Positions 25,425 through 33,382 of a DNA stretch of 33,589 nucleotides are shown here, piece by piece. A program made the translations under genes and the position numbers. This stretch comes from Methanothrix harundinacea (GTDB lineage: Archaea > Halobacteriota > Methanosarcinia > Methanotrichales > Methanotrichaceae): contig DAQG01000042.1 of assembly GCA_002502785.1 (NCBI GenBank), positions 1 to 33,589 of the forward strand. The letters run 5' to 3'. How positions within the stretch are numbered: position 1 is the stretch's first letter; the number at the start of each line of letters is the position of its first letter. The notes under the pieces were generated by a model. It was not told where the DNA came from. It did no database searches and worked only from the letters and a program-made list of their open reading frames with translations.

Positions 25425-26261
25425 TCATGGTGAACCCCTTTCACAGCCTTTTTGACGAAGTTCCTCTGGGCGACGGACTTTTTCCGCCACCACCTCAAGC
25501 CTCATCATCTTGACGTGGACCCTCTCCTCGCCATCAAGAGGGTGATCTTGAATATATCGGTCCACGATTTCTGAGACGAACTCCCGGCGGAAATCCTCGG
25601 GCACCCGTTCGAGGTATGGAAGCCATGTCGTCTCGATCCAGCCGGCGAACGCCTCTGGGCTCTGCTGGATCATGTCCTTTGGGATCAGATCGACCCACAG
25701 GGACTGAAGACCAGACTGCGCGAGCCAGATTCGGTACTCCTCAGGCCCGAAGAAGCCATATCGGAAATCGAAGTCCTGGAAATAAGGGCACCACCTCTCC
25801 TCCGAGATAATCTCGGCGGCGATTGCGAGAGGCTCGGCGGCGTTTCCCCTTCCCCCAAACTGAAGGAAGATGCTGCCACCGGGCTTGAGGGCCCGTTGGA
25901 TGCCCAAAAGGACGGGTTCATGGTCGGTGATCCAGTGGAGGGTGGCAAAGGAGACCACCAGGTCGAACTCCTCCTCGAACCCGAGGTCGCGTGCGTCAGC
26001 TTCCTGGAAACGAAGGTTCGGGTGCCTTTCGGGTGGGAACTTCTCACTCGCGAAGCGGACCATCTCTTTTGAGCTGTCGATTCCCAGGACCGATCCATCT
26101 GGGACGAGATCTGCGATTCTGGCAGTGATTTTGCCGTCGCCGCACCCGATATCGAGAACCCTTTCAAATCCCTGGATGTTGATCTTGGATATCAGCTCTT
26201 CAGCCCAAAGCTGCTGGGCTGAGGAGCTTCTCTCGTACTTTTCCGGTCTCCATCTGTGCAA
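25425..26261 (-). CDS. Class I SAM-dependent methyltransferase
   Basis: A 278-residue methyltransferase with the Rossmann motif VLDIGCGDGKITARIADLVP (motif I), an acidic residue after strand 2 (LGIDSSKEM), ADARDLGF, and FDLVVSFATLHWITD (motif IV region). The start RWRPEKYERSSSAQQ and the DHEPVLLGI-like helix resemble trans-aconitate 2-methyltransferase and related small-molecule methyltransferases. The substrate cannot be told. TTG 26261 was chosen because AGGTGGT sits 7 bases upstream. GTG 26273 lies inside that RBS-like stretch. It follows the glycosyltransferase stop by about 19 bases and is probably in the same transcript. The gene has no other obvious partner. Confidence 0.8.
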   Translation of the reverse strand: MHRWRPEKYERSSSAQQLWAEELISKINIQGFERVLDIGCGDGKITARIADLVPDGSVLGIDSSKEMVRFASEKFPPERHPNLRFQEADARDLGFEEEFDLVVSFATLHWITDHEPVLLGIQRALKPGGSIFLQFGGRGNAAEPLAIAAEIISEERWCPYFQDFDFRYGFFGPEEYRIWLAQSGLQSLWVDLIPKDMIQQSPEAFAGWIETTWLPYLERVPEDFRREFVSEIVDRYIQDHPLDGEERVHVKMMRLEVVAEKVRRPEELRQKGCERGSP

Positions 26262-26280
26262 TTGACATACCACCTAAGAT

Positions 26281-27369
26281 TCATTCCAGGTGCTGGGCCA
26301 AAAGCTCCTCGTACAGCCTCTTTACATTCTCCTCGGTCTTAGGCATCGAGGGAAATCCGCTGAACTCCATGGCGTGGTCCACGTCCCTAGCAAGGTCCAG
26401 CCGGTACTGGCTCTTTGAAAGGAACCACCCCTGATTTTTGTAGTACTTTGAGAGGTACTCTTGCTCGGTCTGGCCGGGAGTCGGAACAAAGAGGCCGTGC
26501 TGCTTTTCAAGCTCCGCCACCTCCATCATGGTGGTGTAACCAGACCTGCCGATGACGAACCTCGCCCTGTTCATGAGCTCCACCTTTTCCTGGGTGGGAA
26601 CGTACGACTTGATGGTGGTCTCGTCGTCCGGCCTTCTGGTGAAGCTATTCTGGGGGCTTCCAAGAAGCACAACCTTCTTTCCGGGAAGGTCTCCGACCTG
26701 CGGCAGAACGATCTCCTCGAGCTTTGTCCTCTGAGGCTCCGGTCCCGAGACGATCACAAGATAGTCCAGGTCCTCATCCAGGTCCATCTTTTTCGGGCTG
26801 CAGAGGATCCCCGAGTAATACGCTCTCCCGTTGGTAACCGCAAGGAAAGAGCGGGAGAGCTTTCCGCTCAGGGTGGTGGCGCCTGGCTCATTGTCCGGAA
26901 CTATCACGCCGTCGAACTTGCTGTGAAAAAACCCGTTGACGTAAAGGGTCAGGATCTCCACGGGCCATAGGTAGGCTGGAACGCTGAACCTGAGCTGGTG
27001 GGTAATGAAGAAGGAGGGAAGGTCCTTTGAGTAGACACCGAGCCGGTTGTCGCTTATGATCATGTCGTAACTGCCCTTGGTGAGGATGCGGTTCAAATTC
27101 CGCTTCTCCTCGACGAGGGACTTCATCATGAGGGGCAGGTAGGCAGTGAACTTGGGCAGAAAGAACCTGGTGGAGCTGTAGGGGGCTGGATAATCCTCGA
27201 AGAGGACGAAATGGCACTCTTGAAACTCCCTCTTAAGAAGCTCGAGAGCGTTCCCGCTCGAGGCGACAGTCACCTCGTGGCCTCGGTCCAGAAGCTCTTT
27301 TATGATGGGTATGTCCCTGGAGGCGTGACCTAGCCCCCAGTTCAAAGGACTGACGAGCACGTGTGCCAT
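26281..27369 (-). CDS. Glycosyltransferase, MurG/GT28-like
   Basis: A 362-residue protein of the archaeal MurG-like glycosyltransferase group (GT-B fold). The N-terminus has VSPLNWGLGHASRDIPIIKE, the Gly-rich loop and catalytic-site region. The C-terminal half has a nucleotide-sugar-binding segment, RARFVIGRSGYTTMMEVAEL and LFVPTPGQTEQEYLSKYY, as in MurG- and UDP-sugar-type enzymes. The donor and acceptor are unknown. It acts at the cytoplasmic side, probably on a lipid or on surface glycans. A TATA-like GATATTAAAT (27393-27402) lies about 25-33 bases before the ATG, so the leader is short. It precedes the methyltransferase in one transcript and lies downstream of a decayed PHP gene. Confidence 0.85.
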   Translation of the reverse strand: MAHVLVSPLNWGLGHASRDIPIIKELLDRGHEVTVASSGNALELLKREFQECHFVLFEDYPAPYSSTRFFLPKFTAYLPLMMKSLVEEKRNLNRILTKGSYDMIISDNRLGVYSKDLPSFFITHQLRFSVPAYLWPVEILTLYVNGFFHSKFDGVIVPDNEPGATTLSGKLSRSFLAVTNGRAYYSGILCSPKKMDLDEDLDYLVIVSGPEPQRTKLEEIVLPQVGDLPGKKVVLLGSPQNSFTRRPDDETTIKSYVPTQEKVELMNRARFVIGRSGYTTMMEVAELEKQHGLFVPTPGQTEQEYLSKYYKNQGWFLSKSQYRLDLARDVDHAMEFSGFPSMPKTEENVKRLYEELLAQHLE

Positions 27370-27479
27370 GGTTGGATTCGACTTCTTCTGGGGATATTAA
27401 ATCCTTTTCTCTGATCTTCTTTCTGGCCCCACCCTTCTTCGACCACTGGTCCTTTCCATACGTCGTCGACTCGTCGGGA

Positions 27480-28039
27480 TCAGAGAAGCTTTGCCATCAT
27501 GAAATCCTCGATCTGGGGGATGATTGAGTTCTCCATCCTGAGGTAGAGGTTGGCGGGAATTCCGGTGTATCGAGATCATGTAGGTCAGCCTCTCGAGGGC
27601 ACGATAAACCCTTGTGCGCCTCCTCAGCCTCTCGCTGGCAAGGGCCCTGGCCAGCCGATCGAGATGACTGAAGCCCGTTGAGAAGTCGGAGATGTCCAGC
27701 TTCGCAACATCGAGGTTAAATATCAGCTCGATCCAGGCGTTCACCTCGTCGATGAGGTCCTGCATGGTGAGGTCGCGGGCCAAGATGCGGGACCTGCCCT
27801 CTGCGATGTTTCTATAGTATTCCGTGAAGTAGTCGCCCTTGGAGTGGGTGCTGACCTTGCCGATCATCCCCGAGTGGGTGTCGGTTACGGCCACCAGGCC
27901 CTTATCATATTTGCGGGCCATCGCCATGGAGGGATGATGCCAGAAGAACGTCGTAAGAGAAGAGGGTGTGGACGAGGAGATCTGCCGAAAGCCATCCCCG
28001 TTCCACCAGCTCTGCTGCCTCTTCACGGAAAAGGATCAC
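27480..28039 (-). pseudogene. PHP-domain protein gene, frameshifted and deleted
   Basis: Three frame pieces on the minus strand fit one archaeal PHP-domain protein. Piece 1 (GTG 28039 to about 27926) reads MILFREEAAELVERGWLSAD then LLVHTLFSYDVL. This is the PHP metal motif with the first His of HxH changed to Leu. Piece 2, in another frame, starts MAMARKYDKGLVAVTDTHSG and runs to LERLTYMIS. The middle of the normal protein (roughly 200 residues, from family memory) is missing at the junction. Piece 3, after one extra T in TCGATACACCGG, reads TGIPANLYLRMENSIIPQIE and ends at TGA 27480. PHP proteins are metal-dependent phosphoesterases. The lost middle and two frame breaks make this a pseudogene. 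Its apparent 209-codon open frame would not make a normal protein. Confidence 0.75.
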
Positions 28040-28218
28040 ATTCTGACAATCCTGATATTTGAAAGGCATCTAGATCAAGGTCAGTCAGGGGGGCCTTGAA
28101 ATATATACCTTTTCCGCTTTAACTATATAGTGGTAACAAAGAGTATAGTCTCTATCGACGATTATATTCTGAAAGGTGAAAAGATAACTATTTCTACGGC
28201 CAGAGCCTCCTTAACCAT

Positions 28219-29292
28219 GTGGTCCAAGATGTAGAGCTGCCGACGATCGATGCTCGCAAGTCCACGGGACTGGTGGTCCTGGGGCTTGGCGCCTACTTCG
28301 CATACCTGTACCACCTGGGGTTCGGCGAGGTCACAGCGAGTTTGGCGCAGGTGAACCTGGCGATCTTCAGCCTGGCGTTTCTCCTATCCCTCCTGGACGT
28401 CGTCTTCAACGCCCTCGCCTGGAAGACTGTGGTTCAGGAGCTGAACTACCGGATCTCTTTGAGAGATGTATTCTTCATCTACATGTCCAGCATATTCCTG
28501 AACAACCTGATACCCTCGGGAAGCGTATCTGGCGAGACCGCCCGCCTCTATTTCCTCAACAAGATTGCAGGGAATGCGAGGCTGGATTCCAGCACCGCCA
28601 GCGTCGCCGCCACCAGGATCATCACGGCGATTCCCTTCGTTTTGGGGATGTCTCTGGGCCTAGGCTACCTAATCCTCTGCTACGAGGTTCCCTCCTGGGC
28701 TCTCACCACCTGCTTTTCGATGATATTCCTCATGGTATCGGTTGGTGCGCTCTTCGTCGGGGTCTGCTTCTCGGAGAACTGGCTCCAGAGCGCGGTCAAC
28801 GTCGTCATCGACAAAGTGGAGTGGATCTTCCACAAAAGCGTCAACAGAAACTTTTACTGCGGTATCACCCGTCAGTTCCAGCAGAGCATGTTGCTTCTCA
28901 GGAACAGGAACGGTCCCCTCATCATAAGCTCCTTCTGGGCCTTTGCTGGCTGGCTTTCCTTGAACCTTGTGGCCTTCGCGGCCTTTCAGTCTCTCGGGGT
29001 GGAGGTTCCCATCTTCGCGATATTTGCGGTCTACTCGGTGATCCTGGTCTTCCAGACACTGCCCCTGATACTGCCGGGGGGTCTGGGCATTGTCGACATC
29101 CTCATGACCGCGCTCTTCACGGCCGTGGGAGTATCGCTCCATGACGCTGCAGCCGTCACGATCCTCGCTAGGGTCGCCCAGCTCTGGTTCCACACTATGC
29201 TGGGTGGGATATGTACCGCCTACCTCTTGAGGAAGGTCGGCAAGAATGAGATAAAACGGGGCGTTTCGACAATTCCAGTTTCGGGCCCCTGA
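28219..29292 (+). CDS. Flippase-like (UPF0104/LPG-synthase TM) membrane protein
   Basis: A 357-residue integral membrane protein of the lysylphosphatidylglycerol-synthase transmembrane/UPF0104 family. About eight hydrophobic helices are visible. Family-like segments are MSSIFLNNLIPSGSVSGETA (the conserved NxxxPGxxGGexxR-type loop) and the last pair with LPLILPGGLGIVDILMTALF. Members are thought to flip or handle lipid-linked molecules. The GTG start at 28219 is the first start codon after an in-frame stop. No clear Shine-Dalgarno sequence precedes it, so the transcript may be leaderless or nearly so. TATA-like boxes lie at about 28097-28108 and 28121-28130. The neighbouring glycosyltransferase hints at envelope-lipid or glycan work (inferred). 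It points away from the minus-strand genes. Confidence 0.8.
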   Translation: MVQDVELPTIDARKSTGLVVLGLGAYFAYLYHLGFGEVTASLAQVNLAIFSLAFLLSLLDVVFNALAWKTVVQELNYRISLRDVFFIYMSSIFLNNLIPSGSVSGETARLYFLNKIAGNARLDSSTASVAATRIITAIPFVLGMSLGLGYLILCYEVPSWALTTCFSMIFLMVSVGALFVGVCFSENWLQSAVNVVIDKVEWIFHKSVNRNFYCGITRQFQQSMLLLRNRNGPLIISSFWAFAGWLSLNLVAFAAFQSLGVEVPIFAIFAVYSVILVFQTLPLILPGGLGIVDILMTALFTAVGVSLHDAAAVTILARVAQLWFHTMLGGICTAYLLRKVGKNEIKRGVSTIPVSGP

Positions 29293-29359
29293 ACGGGGTG
29301 GCGGGATAAAATATCGAGGCCCTTGTCTTGCTCAGATGCTCTTTGAAGGGAGGCGACTG

Positions 29360-30331
29360 ATGAAGAGCAAAATCGACGGCCAGATGGTACTGTTCTCTCA
29401 GGGGACTATCAAGCCCCTCCAGCCCTTCGACTTTGGCCTGAGCTGCGGCATTTACACCAGGTTTGAGGAGTGGACCCATTCGGCTTTTCTTGGCGGCGTC
29501 CTATACAAGTGTTTTGAGGTGAAGGGCGCTCCCCATCTGCTAGAGGTCTTCCAGCAGGATAGCCAGATCGAGGCGCGCCTTTTCAGGTTTGAGCCGAAGC
29601 CCTCAATCGGCCTGGGTTCGGCTTCGGGGTCGAGAAACGCCTCTGAGAACTATGATCCTTCTTCGGACCATGTGGCTTCCGATCTCGCCTCCTGGGTCCT
29701 CTCGTCGGACTTAGACCTTCGCCCCCTCTACCAGGTGGAGGACCCGATCTTCGCGCCCCTGGCTGAAAGGTTTCAAGGCCTGAAGCCGCCAAAGACCCCC
29801 ACCGTCTTTGAGGCCCTAGTGATCGCTATAATCGAGCAGCAGATCGGCCTTCGAGTCGCCCACGTCCTCCAGAACAGGCTGGTTATGCGCCTCGGTCAGC
29901 CTGTGAAATTCGGAGAGATCGAGTTTAGGGCCTTCCCCTCGCCCGAGAGGTTAACGGACCTTGAACCCCAGGACCTAAGAGACTTGGGCCTGAGCATGAG
30001 CAAGAGCCGCTTCATTCTCAGGATCGCAGAGGCCGTCGCCTCGGGAAGCCTTGACCTTGAATCTCTCAAGAAAATGACTACGGAGGAGGCAAGAGAAGTT
30101 CTTGTATCGGTTAAGGGGGTCGGGAGGTGGACCGCCGACTACGTTCTCGTTAGGGGGCTTGGAAGGCCTGAGGCCGTTCCCCACGATGATCTGGGGATCA
30201 GGGACGCCGTCGGCCTCTTTTACAAGGGAGGCGAGAGGGCAACGGCCCGGGAGGCGGAGAATATTCTATCCAGATTCGGGGAGCTTGCGGGCGTTGCCGC
30301 CTACTATCTCCTCTTCGCCAGGTTCCGTTGA
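29360..30331 (+). CDS. DNA glycosylase, AlkA/HhH-GPD type
   Basis: A 323-residue base-excision DNA glycosylase of the AlkA/OGG superfamily. An N-terminal beta domain of about 125 residues is followed by a helical domain: EALVIAIIEQQIGLRVA, then the helix-hairpin-helix LVSVKGVGRWTADYV at about 248-262. The catalytic-Asp segment EAVPHDDLGIRDAV has D276/D277. This is the arrangement of 3-methyladenine DNA glycosylase II. The substrate may be alkylated or oxidised bases. ATG 29360 was chosen because GGGAGG sits 7 bases upstream. An in-frame ATG at 29336 lacks one. The gene seems to be alone and ends 11 bases before an insertion-sequence-end-like motif. Confidence 0.88.
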   Translation: MKSKIDGQMVLFSQGTIKPLQPFDFGLSCGIYTRFEEWTHSAFLGGVLYKCFEVKGAPHLLEVFQQDSQIEARLFRFEPKPSIGLGSASGSRNASENYDPSSDHVASDLASWVLSSDLDLRPLYQVEDPIFAPLAERFQGLKPPKTPTVFEALVIAIIEQQIGLRVAHVLQNRLVMRLGQPVKFGEIEFRAFPSPERLTDLEPQDLRDLGLSMSKSRFILRIAEAVASGSLDLESLKKMTTEEAREVLVSVKGVGRWTADYVLVRGLGRPEAVPHDDLGIRDAVGLFYKGGERATAREAENILSRFGELAGVAAYYLLFARFR

Positions 30332-30342
30332 GATGGATTGAT

Positions 30343-30354
30343 GGCTCTTCGCTA
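30343..30354 (+). mobile_element. Insertion-sequence end motif, third copy
   Basis: GGCTCTTCGCTA is identical over 12 bases to the tip of the right terminal repeat at 33589 (read on the minus strand), and the next bases GTTCC resemble TTCC there. It lies 11 bases after the AlkA-like stop. It is likely a decayed or solo end of the same element family. No transposase is seen next to it. Confidence 0.4.
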
Positions 30355-30459
30355 GTTCCTCACGAAAAAGGGATCTGTGCAGTCCCGAAACCTTTGACAT
30401 TATATACCGCTTCAATCAACTCAAATTTATTACTTCGGGATCGCGGAGGGTCACGAATA

Positions 30460-30682
30460 CCCCGTCCTTTAGGGCGGGGATGAAGTGAACCCTCGCCCGT
30501 TCTTCGTGTTCCTTTGAATTGATAAAACTTTAGAGACAATCCAGAGGAAATCTAAAGCGGGGTTTCAATCGTGCAGATCTGGGAATCTGGGCAACGAAGA
30601 CTTGAGGATTTGTGAAATCTCGAAAGCCGGGCGTGCGGCCCCGAAGCATACACCACCCTTTAGGGTGGGGTGGGCCGCACGC
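30460..30682. mobile_element. IS200/IS605-type hairpin pair, MITE-like
   Basis: Two hairpins share a CC-TTTA-GGG core. Hairpin 1 (30460-30479) is CCCCGTCC-TTTA-GGGCGGGG with one G:U pair, preceded by GAATA and followed by ATGAAG. This is the form of right-end hairpins of IS605/IS1341 elements (family knowledge). Hairpin 2 (30653-30668) is CCACCC-TTTA-GGGTGG inside an 11-bp outer stem (30631-30641 with 30672-30682). No tnpA or tnpB is present. This suggests a non-autonomous, palindrome-associated element or a leftover end. The rest of 30332-30862 shows TATA-like tracts (30682-30695, 30757-30764) but no gene. Confidence 0.5.
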
Positions 30683-30862
30683 AATTTAATTAAAGTGTAT
30701 ACCCTGCAGCTCGTTGCGTGGTGCGCTGCCGCAACTTGACATTTACGTCGGAGCAACCTATATCATCTATCGGCGCTGAATAATCAGTCCATGGGCGTCG
30801 ATACAGCGCCGTTAACAGCTGACGAACAACGGCGGAAAAGGCCTTTCATGCAGGTGAGGAAG

Positions 30863-31750
30863 ATGCCAAAAACTTGTAAACTCGGACGAATTCTCCAGAC
30901 GGGGCTATTTTTTGCAGCGATCCTGATCTTTTCCGGCACGGCCCTGGGCCAATCGGACAGGGTGGAGGGCCCTTGGGGTGAGCGAGGGGACGTGCCCATG
31001 GCTGGCGACTTCGACAGCGACGGCTTCGTAGATGACGTCGCCGTCTTCCGGTCGGGCCCCAACCTGTGGCTCTTCGACTTCAACTCCGACGGCAGCACCG
31101 ACGGCAGCACTAGGATGGGTCCCGGGGACGAGGGTGACCGCTTCGTTGTCGGCGACTTCGACGAGGACGGCTACGTCAACAATGTCGGCATATTCATGCC
31201 CACCAGGGGGAGATGGTACTTTGGGACCTTCACTTACAACTCCGCCACCGGAGGCATAGCCTGGTCTGCTCCCTTCCCTGGCATAACCTGGGCTCTGTCG
31301 GGCGACCTTCCCGTGGCTGGAGACTTCGACAGTGACGGCTACAGAGACGATATAGGGGTCTTCAGGCCCTCAAACCGCATCTGGTACTTCGACTACAACT
31401 CCGACGGGAGCACCGACCTGAGGTCCGGACCCTGGGCCATCAGAGGCGATCTCCCGATCGCCGGCGACTTCAACGGGGACACCGAGGTTGGCGACGTGGG
31501 CGTATTCCGATCCTCCGACAGGACCTGGTATTTCGATTACGATACCAACGGAAACACCGATCGAAGGCTCAGCCCCTGGGCCCTCAGCGGGGACGTTCCA
31601 ATATCCGGAGACTTCGACCGGGACGGCCTCTCCGACGACATCGGAGTCTTCAGGCCCTCGACCCGGACCTGGTACTACAAGTATTCGGACATAGCCTGGT
31701 CTCCGCCCGGAATGACCGGGGGTCCGACGCCCGGATACGTCAACGCCTGA
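30863..31750 (+). CDS. Secreted FG-GAP/VCBS-like repeat protein
   Basis: A 295-residue protein with a signal peptide (starting MPKTCKLGRILQTGLFFAAI, cut near ALGQS). Five imperfect repeats of about 45-50 residues follow, with the pattern GDxPxxGDFDxDGxxDDxGVFRPSxRxWYFDYNxDGxTD, for example GDLPVAGDFDSDGYRDDIGV. The DxDxDG loops suggest calcium binding, and the repeats would fold as an FG-GAP-like beta-propeller. The last blade is followed by a short Pro/Gly tail without an anchor. ATG 30863 was chosen because AGGTG (30852-30856) is 6 bases upstream. A longer frame begins at 30791. Extracellular adhesion or scaffolding is likely but not shown. It sits between mobile-element remnants, and the peptidase on its right is convergent. 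Confidence 0.8.
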   Translation: MPKTCKLGRILQTGLFFAAILIFSGTALGQSDRVEGPWGERGDVPMAGDFDSDGFVDDVAVFRSGPNLWLFDFNSDGSTDGSTRMGPGDEGDRFVVGDFDEDGYVNNVGIFMPTRGRWYFGTFTYNSATGGIAWSAPFPGITWALSGDLPVAGDFDSDGYRDDIGVFRPSNRIWYFDYNSDGSTDLRSGPWAIRGDLPIAGDFNGDTEVGDVGVFRSSDRTWYFDYDTNGNTDRRLSPWALSGDVPISGDFDRDGLSDDIGVFRPSTRTWYYKYSDIAWSPPGMTGGPTPGYVNA

Positions 31751-31833
31751 GCTGGAAGGAGCATCATCGGGTCTCTTTGGCCTTACGATGGAATCTGAGG
31801 GGGGCGATACAGGGCAGCACGGCCCAGTCCCCC

Positions 31834-33369
31834 TCAGGGTATCGCCACCAAGGCGGACCTTGAAAAGACCAGCATCTCTAGCGGGTTTCTTTTAATGGTG
31901 GGGTCTCCATAGATGCAGAGCTGGGCTGCGGTAGTCTTCTCTGAGTCTCCGCCCCTCAAGACCGATTCTCGCATCAGCTCGAAGAGGGCGTCTCCGATCC
32001 GGTAGGTTCCCTGCGACCCGGTCCCGGCGATGTAATCGGTGAAGTGGGCGGCGAAGTAGTTCGGGGTGCCCTGCTCCGTGTTCCTCGCCACGAAGGCTGC
32101 GGCTCCCGCTCGCATGAACTCCGTTCCGAAGCTCATTCTGTTCTCGTATAGAAGGCCGGTGTTGCAGGAGACGTAGCCGGTTATGACAGGGTGGTTCGTC
32201 TCTAGATCGACGTCCACAACGTTTTCGACCCCGAATATTGGCACGTGATCGTTGGTGGAGAAGGATTCGGGACTTCCGTGGCCCATGAAGACTACGTAGT
32301 CGCTCTCCGATATCAGGTCGAACGTCTCTTCTCGCATCCCGCAGTCGTCACAGACCCCGTAAGGCGGCGTCGCCCGACAGAGGCCGCATGAGGCGTCGTC
32401 CGGATCGCAGGCGTCGCCAAGGCCGATCGGCGGAGAGAGCCAGCACTGGGTGCTGAACCGAACCTCTGGGCTCAATCCGTACCCTCCGGATTCGTGGAGG
32501 TCGATGGCAGCCTCCAGGGCCGCTATGATCCCCGAAGATTCCGTCGAGAGATCGGGGAGCCTGCTGACGACGAACCCTCCGTCCACGATCCCGTCGTCGT
32601 CGAAGTCGACGTACCAGGCGTCGGCCGGGAGGTACCAGATTCGACCGTCGATGGTTACGATCTCAGGCCTTGGGACTACCGCCTCTCCGCCCAGGAGGAT
32701 TATGTAGGCGGGTCCCGTCTCCTCGACGATCGCCTCCAGCGCGTCTCTGATCTCGAGCCAGTCCGCCGGATCGGCCACCCGGACGCCGTAATCCCTCAAG
32801 CACTGCGAAGAGTCGAGGACGATGTATCTTGCCACGAGGCCGTCGGTCCGGCCGACCGTATCAGTGTACCTCTCGACGACGTCCTGAAGGGCGGCCGTCT
32901 CCCTCAGGTGGCTGGTCGTGACGAGAAGGACGTCGCGGGGTCGAGGCTCCATCTCGATGTCGATCACCTCTGAGCTCTCGCTTGTGACGGTGATCTCCCG
33001 GACGATCCCGCCAGCCCCGCCGACCCTTCTCGTGTAGGGGGCGCGGACGCTGACGAGCTCCGGGCTGTTCGACTCCATGACGTAGTTTTTGTGGGTGGCG
33101 ATGTAAGAATAGCTCCCCTCCGGGAGCTCCACCCGGTAGCTGCCAGAGGTGCTGGTGGTGTCGGTCCAGGTTCGCCCGTCGTCATCCTTAACGAAGGTGA
33201 CGGCGACGCCCCGGATCGGATCTCCGGTTTCTTCGTCGGTAACCACGCCCACGAAGTGGCACGGGTAGATGACGGCTCGCACGTCGGCGGTCCTGGACGG
33301 CGCCGCGATGGCCAGCTCCGAGGTCGTTTTATCGATCTTCGCAGGCGCTCCGGCGGCCGGAGCCATCAT
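31834..33369 (-). CDS. C25 (gingipain-like) cysteine peptidase, truncated N-terminus
   Basis: A 511-residue protein with an N-terminal CarboxypepD-reg-like beta sandwich (about 36-141). A caspase-like C25 domain (from about 147) follows: catalytic His364 in VVFMGHGSPESF, catalytic Cys402 in VSCNTGLL, and the family C-terminal motif LCIYGDPTI. A Cys-rich insertion at 321-343 (C321, C328, C331, C340, C343) just before the His motif may bind metal. These peptidases are normally secreted. Here the frame begins MMAPAAGAPAKID, and the preceding in-frame codons (ILLS) complete a signal-peptide-like core but run straight into the terminal repeat of an inserted element 13 bases away. So the N-terminal basic part of the signal peptide appears to be lost. 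Export may be impaired. The TATA-like TTAAATTTA inside the element could drive the rest. Confidence 0.8.
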   Translation of the reverse strand: MMAPAAGAPAKIDKTTSELAIAAPSRTADVRAVIYPCHFVGVVTDEETGDPIRGVAVTFVKDDDGRTWTDTTSTSGSYRVELPEGSYSYIATHKNYVMESNSPELVSVRAPYTRRVGGAGGIVREITVTSESSEVIDIEMEPRPRDVLLVTTSHLRETAALQDVVERYTDTVGRTDGLVARYIVLDSSQCLRDYGVRVADPADWLEIRDALEAIVEETGPAYIILLGGEAVVPRPEIVTIDGRIWYLPADAWYVDFDDDGIVDGGFVVSRLPDLSTESSGIIAALEAAIDLHESGGYGLSPEVRFSTQCWLSPPIGLGDACDPDDASCGLCRATPPYGVCDDCGMREETFDLISESDYVVFMGHGSPESFSTNDHVPIFGVENVVDVDLETNHPVITGYVSCNTGLLYENRMSFGTEFMRAGAAAFVARNTEQGTPNYFAAHFTDYIAGTGSQGTYRIGDALFELMRESVLRGGDSEKTTAAQLCIYGDPTIKRNPLEMLVFSRSALVAIP

Positions 33370-33382
33370 CGATAAAAGAATA

